Shown: positions 7,633 to 16,066, numbered from the stretch's first letter. The stretch is DNA of 17,223 bases from Allobrachymonas sp. (GCA_017996515.1 JAGOGU010000008.1:1-17223), one strand, 5' to 3'. The notes: generated by a model from the letters alone, not told the origin. Translations and numbers: made by a program.

Positions 7633-10600
7633 ATGCATCTGCTTTCCACCAAGCCCGGCGGTTATGTTGAAGATGGCGGCCAAGGCGTTGTGCGTATCGA
7701 GCAAACGCCGGGCGACATCGTCGTGCTGAGTGCGGCCGACACCGTGCTGTCTTCGCTGGCAGAAGCGGCAGCCGCTTTGCCTGCCGATTTTCCATCGGTT
7801 CGGCTGGCCAACCTGATGTGGTTGCGGCAGCCTGCATCCATGGATTGGTATGTGGATGATGTGCTGGAAAAAGCCCGTGTTGTCATCATCGATCACTTGG
7901 GCAGCCCGGCTGATTGGGCCTATGTGGTGGAGCGGGTCACTGAGCTGGCCGGGCAGCGCAGCCAATGGTTGGCACTGTTTTCTGGCGATACCACCGAAGA
8001 CCCGCAACTGCTGATGCGCAGCACCGCGCCTGTGCACGACTGCCGCTTTCTCTGGCAATGCCTGCGCGAAGGCGGGCGTGCCAATGCCCAAGCCTTTTTC
8101 GCACTGATTGGCCACAGGGTATGGGGCTTGGGCGATATGCCGCCTGCACCGCGTGCCATGCCGCTGACGGCGCCGCACTGGCCCGAAAGAGCTTTGCCCC
8201 ACCTGCCTGGTGCACCAACCGCGCTGCTGCTGTTTTATCGCGCCCACGCCTTGTCGGGCAATACGGCAGTGTTCGATGCCATCATGGCTGCGCTGCACGC
8301 GCGTGGCATCAATCCACTGGCGCTGGCGGTGGATTCGCTCAAATCACCCAGTAGTCTGCAAACGGTGCAGACGCTGGCACGGCAGCATGCCGTGGATGTG
8401 GTATTGAACGCCACCAGTTTTGCCGTGGGCAGCCTGGGCGCAGAGCCAGGGGATGAAATGGCTGCGTCCCCCTTGCTGGCGGGTGATGCGCCAGTATTGC
8501 AAATCATCACCGTGGGGTGCGCGCAAGAGCAGTGGGCGGCCGATCCGCATGGCCTGGCACCGCGCGATCTGGCCATGCAGGTGGTGCTACCCGAAGTAGA
8601 CGGGCGCATCAGCACCCGCCCCGTCAGCTTTAAAAGCATGGCCTGGCGCTGCGAAAAAACGCAGGTGGATGTGGTGCGCTACCAGCCTGAGCCAGAACGC
8701 ATCGCCTTTGTGGCCGAGCTGGCGCGGCGCTGGTGTGTGCTGCGCCACAAGGCCGCGGCTGAACAGCGTTTGGCGTTGATTTTGGCCAACTACCCCAATG
8801 ACGATGCGCGTCTGGCCAATGGTGTGGGGTTGGATACGCCTGCTTCTACCGTGCGCATTCTGCAAGCTTTGCAGGCACAGGGCTACCACCTTGCAGAGGT
8901 GCCCGCCGACAGCGATGCGCTGATGGCGCGCTTGACCGCAGGCGTAACCAATGATGTGGGGGCCAACGACTGGCGGCCCGCCGGGCAGAGCTTGGCCATG
9001 GCAGACTACTTGGCGGACTTTGCCGCACTGCCTGCCGAATTGCAGCAAGCCGTAAACGAACTGTGGGGCCCGCCCGCGCAAGACCCCATGGTGCGCAGCA
9101 GCCGCTTCATGATTGCAGGGCTTCGGCTGGGGAATGTGTTTGTGGGCATACAGCCTGCGCGTGGGCGCGATCTGGATGTGGTGGCCAGCTACCACGATGC
9201 CGACCTGGTGCCCACGCATGCCTATCTGGCTTTTTATTTCTGGCTGCGTCGCGTATGGGGGGCCGATGCCGTCGTGCATGTGGGCAAGCACGGCAATCTG
9301 GAATGGCTGCCTGGCAAAAGCGTGGCGCTGGGCGCCAGTTGTTGGCCCGATGTGGTTTTGGGGCCGCTGCCGCATCTGTACCCCTTCATCGTGAACGATC
9401 CGGGCGAAGGCAGCCAGGCCAAGCGCCGTGCGCAGGCCGTCATCATCGACCACCTGATGCCGCCGCTGGCGCGTGCCGAAACATATGGCCCATTGCGCGC
9501 TCTTGAGCAACAAATGGACGAATATTACGAGGCGCTGGCGTTGGATCCGCGCCGCGCCGATCGCCTGCGCCAAAGTATGCTGGAGCAAATTTTGGCCAAC
9601 CGCCTGCATCTGGATTTGGGGTTGGATGCCCCGGCAGATGAGGCTGCCCGCCAGCAACTGCTGCAACGGTTGGATGCCTATCTGTGCGAAATCAAGGAGT
9701 CGCAGATTCGCGACGGCTTGCACATATTGGGGTGCTCGCCGCAAGGCCGCCAGCGTACCGAAACGCTGGTGGCGCTGGCGCGTTTTTCGCGTGGCGCTGC
9801 GCCTGAGCAGATGGGCCTGCTGCACGCCTTGGCGGATGATTTGGCGCTGGGCGATTTTGACCCCTTGGATCCGGACTGGAACCAGCCCTGGATCGGGCCG
9901 CGCCCGCCCGAGCTGCTGGCGCAAAGCGATGCGCCCTGGCGACATGCGGGCCACACGCGCGAGCGGCTGGAACTGTTGGCCGCGCAGTGGATTGAGCAAA
10001 ACGAGCTGCCTGATGCTGCGCGTTGGCCGCGTTCGGCGTGCGTGTTGCAGCATGTGCGCACGGTATTAGCGGCGCGGCTGGATGTCTGCGGATCGCAGGA
10101 AATGACCCAATTGCTGCGCGGCCTGCAAGGCCGTTTCGTGCCGCCAGGGCCAAGCGGTGCGCCGTCACGCGGGCGGCCCGATGTGCTGCCCACTGGCCGC
10201 AATTTCTATTCGGTTGATACACGTGCCGTGCCTACCCCTACCGCTTATGCCATGGGGCAACAGGCGGCCGAGCGCCTGATTGATCGGCATCTGCAAGACC
10301 ATGGCCGCTGGCCGCAGGCCGTGGGCCTGTCGGTGTGGGGCACCAGCACCATGCGCACCGCGGGCGAAGACATGGCCCAGGCTTTTGCGCTGATGGGCGT
10401 GCGGCCCAAATGGGCGCAGGCCAGCAACCGGGTGGTGGATATCGAGGTGCTGCCCATGTCGGTATTCAACCGTCCGCGCGTAGATGTCACGCTGCGCATT
10501 TCGGGCTTTTTTCGTGATGCCTTTCCTAACCTTATTCATCTGTTCGACACGGCCGTGCAAGCCGTGGCTGCCATTTCGGCCGATGACGAGCCGGATGAGG

Positions 10601-11412
10601 TTAATCCCATTCGCGTGCGCGTGCAGCAAGACCGGGCGGCCGGCATGGCGCAGGGACTGGCAGAGCAAGAGGCCCACCGGCAGGCGACCTGGCGCGTGTT
10701 TGGCCCACGGTTGGGCGGCTACGGCGCGGGTTTGCAAGAGCTGATCGACAGCCGCCGCTGGGACGATGTACATGATCTGGCGCAAGCCTATCTGCGCGCA
10801 GGTGCTTTTGCCTATGGGCAAGACCAACATGGCGCAGCAGCGCGCGCGCCTTTCGAACGCCAACTGGCGCGACTGGAAGCCGTCATTCACAATCAGGACA
10901 ACCGCGAGCACGACATTCTGGATTCAGACGATTACTATCAGTTCCACGGGGGCATGGCCGCAGCGGTAGAGCATCTGCGCGGCCAGCAGCCGGCGCTTTA
11001 CCATGGTGACTTCAGCACACCCGGCGCCGTGCGCATTCGCACGTTGAGCGAAGAACTGGCGCGGGTGGTGCGTGCCCGCGTGGTCAACCCCAAGTGGATA
11101 GCGGGGGTCAAACGCCACGGGTACAAAGGCGCGTTTGAAATGGCCGCTACGGTAGATTATCTGTTTGCGTTTGATGCCACCACGGGCCTGATTGGTGCGC
11201 ACCAATACGCCATGGTGGCCGATGCCTATATGCACGATGCCGACACGCGCCAGTTTCTGGAGCAGCACAATCCGCAAGCCTTGCGCAGCATGGGTGAGCG
11301 CCTGCTCGAAGCTGTGCGGCGCGGCCTGTGGCAGGAGCCGGGCCAGCACCCCGAGCGCATCGCGCAAACCCTGCTGGAATTGGAACAGCGCCTGGAAATG
11401 GGCGCAGAGTAA
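7633..11412 (+). CDS. cobN: Cobaltochelatase large subunit CobN
   Basis: CobN is the tetrapyrrole-binding subunit of the aerobic-pathway cobaltochelatase, which inserts Co2+ into hydrogenobyrinic acid a,c-diamide with an AAA+ motor. The 1259-residue length is normal. It begins MHLLSTKPGGYV and keeps the CobN/ChlH landmarks: HVGKHGNLEWLPGKS (~549-563), HLYPFIVNDPGEGSQAKRRAQ soon after, GRNFYSVDTRAVPTPTAYAMG (~856-876), VWGTSTMRTAGEDMAQAFALMG (~901-922), RPRVDVTLRISGFFRDAFPN (~947-966), and KRHGYKGAFEMAATVDYLFA (~1160-1179). The start ATG 7633 has no clear ribosome site and lies just 3' of a small hairpin. The downstream chelatase gene starts only 5 nt after its stop, as expected for subunits of one complex. 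Confidence 0.97.
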   Translation: MHLLSTKPGGYVEDGGQGVVRIEQTPGDIVVLSAADTVLSSLAEAAAALPADFPSVRLANLMWLRQPASMDWYVDDVLEKARVVIIDHLGSPADWAYVVERVTELAGQRSQWLALFSGDTTEDPQLLMRSTAPVHDCRFLWQCLREGGRANAQAFFALIGHRVWGLGDMPPAPRAMPLTAPHWPERALPHLPGAPTALLLFYRAHALSGNTAVFDAIMAALHARGINPLALAVDSLKSPSSLQTVQTLARQHAVDVVLNATSFAVGSLGAEPGDEMAASPLLAGDAPVLQIITVGCAQEQWAADPHGLAPRDLAMQVVLPEVDGRISTRPVSFKSMAWRCEKTQVDVVRYQPEPERIAFVAELARRWCVLRHKAAAEQRLALILANYPNDDARLANGVGLDTPASTVRILQALQAQGYHLAEVPADSDALMARLTAGVTNDVGANDWRPAGQSLAMADYLADFAALPAELQQAVNELWGPPAQDPMVRSSRFMIAGLRLGNVFVGIQPARGRDLDVVASYHDADLVPTHAYLAFYFWLRRVWGADAVVHVGKHGNLEWLPGKSVALGASCWPDVVLGPLPHLYPFIVNDPGEGSQAKRRAQAVIIDHLMPPLARAETYGPLRALEQQMDEYYEALALDPRRADRLRQSMLEQILANRLHLDLGLDAPADEAARQQLLQRLDAYLCEIKESQIRDGLHILGCSPQGRQRTETLVALARFSRGAAPEQMGLLHALADDLALGDFDPLDPDWNQPWIGPRPPELLAQSDAPWRHAGHTRERLELLAAQWIEQNELPDAARWPRSACVLQHVRTVLAARLDVCGSQEMTQLLRGLQGRFVPPGPSGAPSRGRPDVLPTGRNFYSVDTRAVPTPTAYAMGQQAAERLIDRHLQDHGRWPQAVGLSVWGTSTMRTAGEDMAQAFALMGVRPKWAQASNRVVDIEVLPMSVFNRPRVDVTLRISGFFRDAFPNLIHLFDTAVQAVAAISADDEPDEVNPIRVRVQQDRAAGMAQGLAEQEAHRQATWRVFGPRLGGYGAGLQELIDSRRWDDVHDLAQAYLRAGAFAYGQDQHGAAARAPFERQLARLEAVIHNQDNREHDILDSDDYYQFHGGMAAAVEHLRGQQPALYHGDFSTPGAVRIRTLSEELARVVRARVVNPKWIAGVKRHGYKGAFEMAATVDYLFAFDATTGLIGAHQYAMVADAYMHDADTRQFLEQHNPQALRSMGERLLEAVRRGLWQEPGQHPERIAQTLLELEQRLEMGAE

Positions 11413-11417
11413 AGAGC

Positions 11418-12611
11418 ATGAAGCAACACACAAACCAACCCTCAGGCAGCACGCCTGCATTGCAACCCGCCAGCGAGCACGCTTTTCCGTTTGCCGCGCT
11501 GCAAGGCTATCCCCAGTTGCGGCAGGCGTTGCTGCTGGCAGCGGTTGATCCCGGCATAGGCGGCGTATTGATCAGCGGCCCGCGCGGCACTGCCAAGTCC
11601 ACCGCAGCCCGCGCGCTGGCAGCCTTGTTGCCAGATGCGCCGTTCATCAGCCTGCCCCTGGCGGCCAGTCTGGAGCAGCTGGTAGGAACGCTCGATCTGG
11701 AAAATGTTTTGCGTGACGGGCAGGTGCAGTTCTTGCCAGGATTGATCGCCCGTGCGCATGGCGGCATTCTGTATGTGGATGAAGTCAACCTGCTGCCCGA
11801 TGCGCTGGTGGACGCCTTGCTCGACGTAGCCGCCAGCGGCGTGAATGTGATCGAGCGCGATGGCATTTCGCAGCGGCATGCAGCGCGCTTCGTGCTGATT
11901 GGCACCATGAACCCCGAAGAAGGCGAGTTGCGACCGCAACTGCTGGATCGTTTTGGTTTATCGGTAACGCTGGGCAACCCCGATTCGCCGCAGTTGCGGC
12001 AAGCCATTGTGCGCACGCGCCTGGCGTTTGAGCATCAGCCGCAAGCCATGCTGGATGAATATGCCCAGATGCAGGCGCAGTTGCAGCAGCAGGTGGTAGC
12101 TGCCCGTGCCACCTTGCCGCATATCGGCTGGAATGATGCCGTGATTGAGCGCGCCACGCAATGGGCGTTGGCTGCAGGGGTAGATGGCCTGCGGGCTGAC
12201 CTGGTTCTGGTCAAAGCCGCACGTGCGCATGCCGCTTTGGCGGGGTGCGCAGAAGTGGGCGCTGATGATGTGGATGCCGTGGCCGATCTGGCGCTGGCGC
12301 ATCGCCGCCTATACCCGCCTGACGCGACGGTGCCACCTGCTAAGCCATCCGGTGCAAATAGCCCGCAGCATCAGGCCACAGCGCCTCCGGCGTCATCTGC
12401 CGAAGCGCCCAACCATACAGGGCATTCAGGCCATACGGCAAACCCGGGGGCAGAAGCGCATGCGGCCCCGCAGGCTGCACCGGCGGATGCGTCATCGGTG
12501 CAACCTGCACCAGACGGAGATTGGGGTGCATTGCCAGTGCAACCGCAGGCTATGTCAGCCATCCCAATGCCCGTTGGCTTGGCAAGCAAACACGCGCCAA
12601 AAAAAGTCTGA
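11418..12611 (+). CDS. ChlI-like AAA+ chelatase ATPase (zero-frame product; small subunit)
   Basis: This is an AAA+ ATPase of the magnesium/cobalt chelatase small-subunit type, the expected motor partner of CobN. The 397-residue product has Walker A GPRGTAKS (54-61), Walker B GILYVDEVNLL (116-126), sensor 1 GTMNPEEG (162-169), and the arginine-finger segment RPQLLDRFGL (172-181). From about 300 it is an Ala/Pro/His/Gln-rich linker, including GDWGALP, which in full-length ChlD-type proteins joins the ATPase to a VWA domain. The zero frame then stops at TGA 12609-12611, right after seven A. ATG 11418 lies 5 nt after the cobN stop and overlaps nothing. I read this as the normally terminated product of a frameshifting chlD-type gene; a stand-alone ATPase gene is the alternative. 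Confidence 0.92.
   Translation: MKQHTNQPSGSTPALQPASEHAFPFAALQGYPQLRQALLLAAVDPGIGGVLISGPRGTAKSTAARALAALLPDAPFISLPLAASLEQLVGTLDLENVLRDGQVQFLPGLIARAHGGILYVDEVNLLPDALVDALLDVAASGVNVIERDGISQRHAARFVLIGTMNPEEGELRPQLLDRFGLSVTLGNPDSPQLRQAIVRTRLAFEHQPQAMLDEYAQMQAQLQQQVVAARATLPHIGWNDAVIERATQWALAAGVDGLRADLVLVKAARAHAALAGCAEVGADDVDAVADLALAHRRLYPPDATVPPAKPSGANSPQHQATAPPASSAEAPNHTGHSGHTANPGAEAHAAPQAAPADASSVQPAPDGDWGALPVQPQAMSAIPMPVGLASKHAPKKV
12599..12605 (+). promoter_or_regulatory. A7 slippery heptamer, candidate -1 programmed frameshift site
   Basis: Seven consecutive A fall in the zero frame as CC[A AAA AAA] GTC TGA. This is an X_XXY_YYZ heptamer on which two Lys tRNAs can re-pair after a one-base backward slip. 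After the slip the next codon is AGT at 12605, in the exact frame of the VWA domain. The zero-frame stop is only four codons further on (AAA AAA GTC TGA). I see no strong Shine-Dalgarno-like stimulator 10-14 nt upstream. Confidence 0.78.
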
Positions 12612-13297
12612 GCCACCCTGTTGGCCGTGCACCTTTGGCACCCCTTGTGCATGGCGGGCAGCGGTGGCTTGCATCCACAGCACACATGCCTCTGCTGGCA
12701 GGGCGTGTGGGTCTGCACCAAACAGGGGGCGAGCAAGGGCGTATCCACTGGCTGCGCACACTGCGCAATAAAGGGGCGCAGCCCTTGCAGCGCCGTCATA
12801 TCCAGTATGTGCGTCAGCCGCTTGATGCAGCCAGTTTCCATCTGATTGTGCTGGACGCCTCCGGCTCCATGCGCAGGAATGGCCGCCTGAACCTGGCCAA
12901 ATCCTATGCCGCCCGTTTGGTGGACGATGCCACACGCGCAGGCGACCAGGTAGCCATTCTGGCGTTGAGCGGGCAGGGCGTGCAGCTGCTGAAAGCGCCT
13001 GGTCCTGCGCGGCGGTCGGCCATTGCGCGCATTCAAACCTTGGGCAGCGGCGGTGGCACGCCTATTGCCAGTTGTTTGCAGCAGGCACAGCAGGTGCTGC
13101 ACAGCTACCGTCTGCGTCATGGCTCAGGCAGGCGAACGCTGTGGCTGCTGACCGATGGCCGCAGCACAGAGCGGCCCGCCGCCCCTGCGGCGGCCGACCA
13201 TATCGTGGTGGTCAATTTTGACGACCCGCGCAATCCGTTGGGGCGTTGTGCCGCATGGGCGGCGGGTTGGGGGGCTGAATACCGGGATCCTGTCTAG
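12605..13297 (+). CDS. ChlD-like von Willebrand A domain, -1 frame extension of the chelatase ATPase (medium subunit)
   Basis: This frame encodes the VWA half of a chelatase medium subunit (ChlD/CobT type), which couples the AAA+ ring to the large subunit. If read by -1 frameshift at 12599-12605 it adds 230 residues to the upstream ATPase, giving a 626-residue fusion of normal ChlD length. The MIDAS motif is complete: DASGSM (fusion residues ~480-485), Thr in GGGTP (~548) and Asp in LLTDG (~580). The end VNFDDPRNPLGRCAAWAAGWGAEY resembles the family C-terminus. Independent starts are poor: the first ATG (12521) lies inside the ATPase linker and the next (12686) has no ribosome site and would cut the pre-VWA segment. 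Stop TAG 13295-13297. A separate, re-initiated gene or a sequencing error in the A run are the alternatives. Confidence 0.82.
   Translation, partial: SLSHPVGRAPLAPLVHGGQRWLASTAHMPLLAGRVGLHQTGGEQGRIHWLRTLRNKGAQPLQRRHIQYVRQPLDAASFHLIVLDASGSMRRNGRLNLAKSYAARLVDDATRAGDQVAILALSGQGVQLLKAPGPARRSAIARIQTLGSGGGTPIASCLQQAQQVLHSYRLRHGSGRRTLWLLTDGRSTERPAAPAAADHIVVVNFDDPRNPLGRCAAWAAGWGAEYRDPV
12610..12670 (+). promoter_or_regulatory. Long stem-loop just 3' of the slippery site, candidate frameshift stimulator
   Basis: By eye the two arms pair over nearly their whole length. 12610-12617 pairs with 12663-12670 (8 bp, the outermost G-U). 12618-12620 pairs with 12659-12661 across one bulged C (12662). Two U-G pairs and one G-G mismatch follow. 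Then GCCGTGCAC (12624-12632) pairs with GTGCATGGC (12647-12655, one G-U), closing a 14-nt loop. That is about 22 pairs. The stem starts 4-5 nt after the A7 run and its base contains the UGA, the usual spacing for -1 frameshift stimulators. Confidence 0.75.
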
Positions 13298-13328
13298 GCG
13301 GTTGGATGGGTAATGAAATAATGGCGGC

Positions 13329-14780
13329 ATGACACATACCTTCCTTTGGCACGATTACGAAACTTTCGGCATCGACCCGCGCCGCGACCGCCCCGCGCAG
13401 TTTGCCGCCATCCGCACCGATGCGCAACTCAACATCGTGGGCGAACCCATCAATTTGCTGTGCAAGCCCGCGCCCGACTATTTGCCCGACCCGGCATCCT
13501 GTCTGGTCACGGGCATCACGCCGCAGCAATGCCTGCAAAGCGGGGTGGCAGAGCAGGCGTTTGCCGAGCGTATTCATGCCGAATTGGCGCAGCCCGGCAC
13601 CATTGGCGTGGGCTACAACAGCATCCGCTTCGATGATGAATTTACCCGCTTTCTGTTTTGGCGCAACCTGATCGACCCCTATGGTCGCGAATGGCAGAAT
13701 GAATGCGGCCGCTGGGACTTGCTGGACGTGATGCGCCTGGCGCACGCCCTGCGGCCTGATGGCATTGTTTGGCCCAAGCATGAAGACGGCAGTACCAGCT
13801 TCAAGCTGGAACACCTCAGTGCAGCCAACGGCCTGAAGCACGAAGCGGCGCACGATGCCCTGTCAGACGTATACGCCACCATAGCGGTGGCGCGCCTGTT
13901 GCAACAACAGCAGCCCCGCCTGTTTGACTTTGCCTTGAAGCTGCGTAGCAAACATGCGGTGGCGCAGGAAATGGGCCTGCCTGCAGACAGCCAGCAAGCG
14001 CAACCTTTTTTGCATGTGTCGGGCATGTTGCCGGTGCAATATGGCTGCATGGCCGTGATGTGGCCGTTGGCCAGCCACCCAAGTAACCGCAACGAAGTCA
14101 TCGCCTGGGATTTGCGTTTCAACCCGCAAGAGCTGGCAAGTCTGTCGGCCGCCGATATCCGCGCGCGGCTGTTTGTGCGCGCCGACGAACTGCCCGAAGG
14201 CGTGCAGCGCCTGCCCATCAAAACCATCCACCTGAACCGCTCGCCCATGGTGGTGCGCAATCTGAACGTGCTGTCTCCCCAGCAGGCCGAGCGTTGGCAC
14301 ATCGATCTGTCGCAAGCCGCCCGGCATGCCGAAATGGCGCGCGCCTTGCCCGATATGAGCAGCATCTGGGCTGAGGTATTTAGCCGCCCCGATCAGCTCG
14401 GTGATGAAACGGGGGTGGATGGCGGCCTGTACGCAGGCTTTGTCAGCACGGCCGATCGGCGCAAGCTGGAGCACCTGCGCACCCTGCCCGCAGCAGACCT
14501 GGCCGACGCGCGCACCGGCTTTGAAGACGAGCGGCTGGAAGAGGTTTTCTGGCGTTATCGTGCGCGCAACTTTCCACAGACTCTCTCGGCTGACGAGCAG
14601 CAACGCTGGCACGCCCATTGCGCCGCCCGCCTGATTGACGGGCAGGACAAAGCCCGCACCGTGGATGATTTTCTGGAAGCGCTGGACGCCCTGTACCCCG
14701 ATGCAGACGCCAAAGGCCAAGCTGTGCTGGATGCCTTGCAAGACTATGCGCAAGAAGTGGTGCCTGATGGGGCGGGGTAG
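13329..14780 (+). CDS. sbcB: Exodeoxyribonuclease I
   Basis: Exonuclease I digests single-stranded DNA 3' to 5' and works in mismatch repair and recombination. The 483-residue length is typical. The DEDDh catalytic set is complete: D9 and E11 in HDYETFG, D102 in NSIRFDDEF, and H175 with D180 in HDALSD, each six positions before the E. coli ExoI residues (D15, E17, D108, H181, D186). The SH3-like and C-terminal helical regions follow, with LPIKTIHLNRSPMV (~295-308) and FEDERLEEVFWRYRARNFP (~399-417) as landmarks. The ATG at 13329 lies 31 bp after the VWA stop; it could be read through from the cobalamin operon, although function does not link them. It converges on rodA. Confidence 0.96.
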   Translation: MTHTFLWHDYETFGIDPRRDRPAQFAAIRTDAQLNIVGEPINLLCKPAPDYLPDPASCLVTGITPQQCLQSGVAEQAFAERIHAELAQPGTIGVGYNSIRFDDEFTRFLFWRNLIDPYGREWQNECGRWDLLDVMRLAHALRPDGIVWPKHEDGSTSFKLEHLSAANGLKHEAAHDALSDVYATIAVARLLQQQQPRLFDFALKLRSKHAVAQEMGLPADSQQAQPFLHVSGMLPVQYGCMAVMWPLASHPSNRNEVIAWDLRFNPQELASLSAADIRARLFVRADELPEGVQRLPIKTIHLNRSPMVVRNLNVLSPQQAERWHIDLSQAARHAEMARALPDMSSIWAEVFSRPDQLGDETGVDGGLYAGFVSTADRRKLEHLRTLPAADLADARTGFEDERLEEVFWRYRARNFPQTLSADEQQRWHAHCAARLIDGQDKARTVDDFLEALDALYPDADAKGQAVLDALQDYAQEVVPDGAG

Positions 14781-14816
14781 GGAAGGCAGGGCTGCTCAAT
14801 GGCTCCCCATTACACC

Positions 14817-14841
14817 AAAAAGCCAAATGGCTTGGGCTTTT
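14817..14841. terminator. Bidirectional terminator between sbcB and rodA
   Basis: AAAAGCC (14818-14824) pairs perfectly with GGCTTTT (14835-14841) around a 10-nt loop. The A-run on one arm and T-run on the other give a T-rich tail in either direction, as in a Rho-independent terminator shared by convergent genes. It lies in the 116-bp gap between the sbcB and rodA stops. Confidence 0.6.
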
Positions 14842-14896
14842 GCTGAGGGCTAAACAAACGGATTCAGTCGGGCTCTTGACTTGGTGGGGATGATGC

Positions 14897-16066
14897 TCAG
14901 AGCCTGCTGACGTGCTGTTGCAGCTTGCTGTATTTGCCGATGGAAAGCACCATACCCAGTGCCAGCCCGAGAGTCAGCATAGCCGTGCCGCCGTAGCTGA
15001 CAAAGGGCAGGGGCACGCCAACTACCGGCAAAATGCCGCTGACCATGCCCATATTGACAAAAACATAGGTGAAGAAAATCATGCCGATGGAGCCAGCCAG
15101 CAAGCGGGAAAAAACCGTTTGCGCATGGGCGGCAATCCACAAAATGCGCCAAATCATGAACAGATAAACGCTCAGCAGCAGCAGGTTGCCCAGCAGGCCA
15201 AATTCTTCCGAATACACGGCAAAGATGAAGTCGGTGGTGCGCTCGGGGATGAATTCGAGGTGGGTTTGCGTACCGCGCATAAAGCCTCGGCCCGAGATGC
15301 CGCCCGCGCCAATCGCGATCATGCCTTGCAGGATGTGGAAGCCCTTGCCCTGCGGGTCGCGCATGGGGTTGAGCAGGGTGCAGACGCGCACTTGCTGGTA
15401 AGAGCGCAGCACATACCATTTCACGCCATCGGCGCATAGCTGGGGCTCCAGCAGAATCAGCAGCACAATGCCTACGCCGGCCAGCACAATGGGCGGCAGC
15501 ACCAGGCGCCAGGGCAGGCCGGCAAAAAAGATTACGGCAAGGCCCGCCATCAAGACCAGCAAGGCGGTACCCAGATCGGGCTGCTTCAGCACCAGGGCAA
15601 TGGGCACCAGCAGCAGGGCGGCGGCCACGCAATAGTCCAGCGGGCGCAACTGCTCTTCGCGTTTTTGAAACCACCACGCCAGCATCAAGGGCAGCGAGAT
15701 TTTGAGCAGTTCGCTGGGCTGAATCACTACGCCAACATTGACCCAGCGGGTGGCACCGTTTTTGGTGATGCCAAATGCCGCCACCGCCAGCAGCAGGACG
15801 ATGCTCAGGCCGTACAGGGGCAAGGTCAGCAAGGAGATTTTTTGTGGGGGAATTTGTGCCACGACAAAGGTCAGCGCCATCGCCAGAGCGATATTGCGGG
15901 CATGGGTGTTGAAGCGTCCGGAAAAATCAAAGGCGGACGAATACATGGCCGTGAGGCTGATGGCGACCAGCGCCAGCATGCCCAGCAGCAAGGGGATATC
16001 GATGCCGCGCAAGAGCGAAGCGGCAATGCGCCACATGGGCGTACGGTTGAAGACGGCGTCAGACAT
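14897..16066 (-). CDS. rodA: Peptidoglycan glycosyltransferase RodA (SEDS family)
   Basis: RodA polymerises lipid II into glycan strands in the rod complex, partnered by PBP2 and MreBCD. It is an inner-membrane protein; about ten hydrophobic segments are evident. Landmarks over 389 residues: PSELLKISLPL (117-127), KQPDLGTALLVL (161-172), FHILQGMIAIGAGGISGRG (243-261), FIPERTTDFIFAVYSEE (272-288), with D279 matching the essential Asp of E. coli RodA, and GVPLPFVSYGGTAML (350-364). I chose the ATG at 16066 (MSDAVFNRTP). ATG 16075 (MAPMSDAV) is equally possible, and the frame opens at a TTG at 16093. No ribosome site decides. mrdA (PBP2) does not precede it: the gene upstream is dinB. Confidence 0.93.
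   Translation of the reverse strand: MSDAVFNRTPMWRIAASLLRGIDIPLLLGMLALVAISLTAMYSSAFDFSGRFNTHARNIALAMALTFVVAQIPPQKISLLTLPLYGLSIVLLLAVAAFGITKNGATRWVNVGVVIQPSELLKISLPLMLAWWFQKREEQLRPLDYCVAAALLLVPIALVLKQPDLGTALLVLMAGLAVIFFAGLPWRLVLPPIVLAGVGIVLLILLEPQLCADGVKWYVLRSYQQVRVCTLLNPMRDPQGKGFHILQGMIAIGAGGISGRGFMRGTQTHLEFIPERTTDFIFAVYSEEFGLLGNLLLLSVYLFMIWRILWIAAHAQTVFSRLLAGSIGMIFFTYVFVNMGMVSGILPVVGVPLPFVSYGGTAMLTLGLALGMVLSIGKYSKLQQHVSRL

Noticed and set aside
8587..10053. A 488-codon minus-strand open frame inside cobN
   Set aside because: It is a GC-rich shadow of CobN, which has clear family landmarks across the same bases; the antisense product shows no recognisable domain.
12521..12604. ATG 12521 as an independent start for the VWA protein
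   Set aside because: The residues it adds (MGCIASATAGYVSH...) are the out-of-frame reading of the ATPase linker, and no ribosome site precedes it. A frameshift at the A7 run explains the join better.
12599..12611. Simple sequencing error or pseudogene in the chelatase gene
   Set aside because: Not excluded from sequence alone, but the heptamer phase, the 4-5 nt spacing and the long stem-loop all fit a programmed event, and both halves keep all catalytic motifs.
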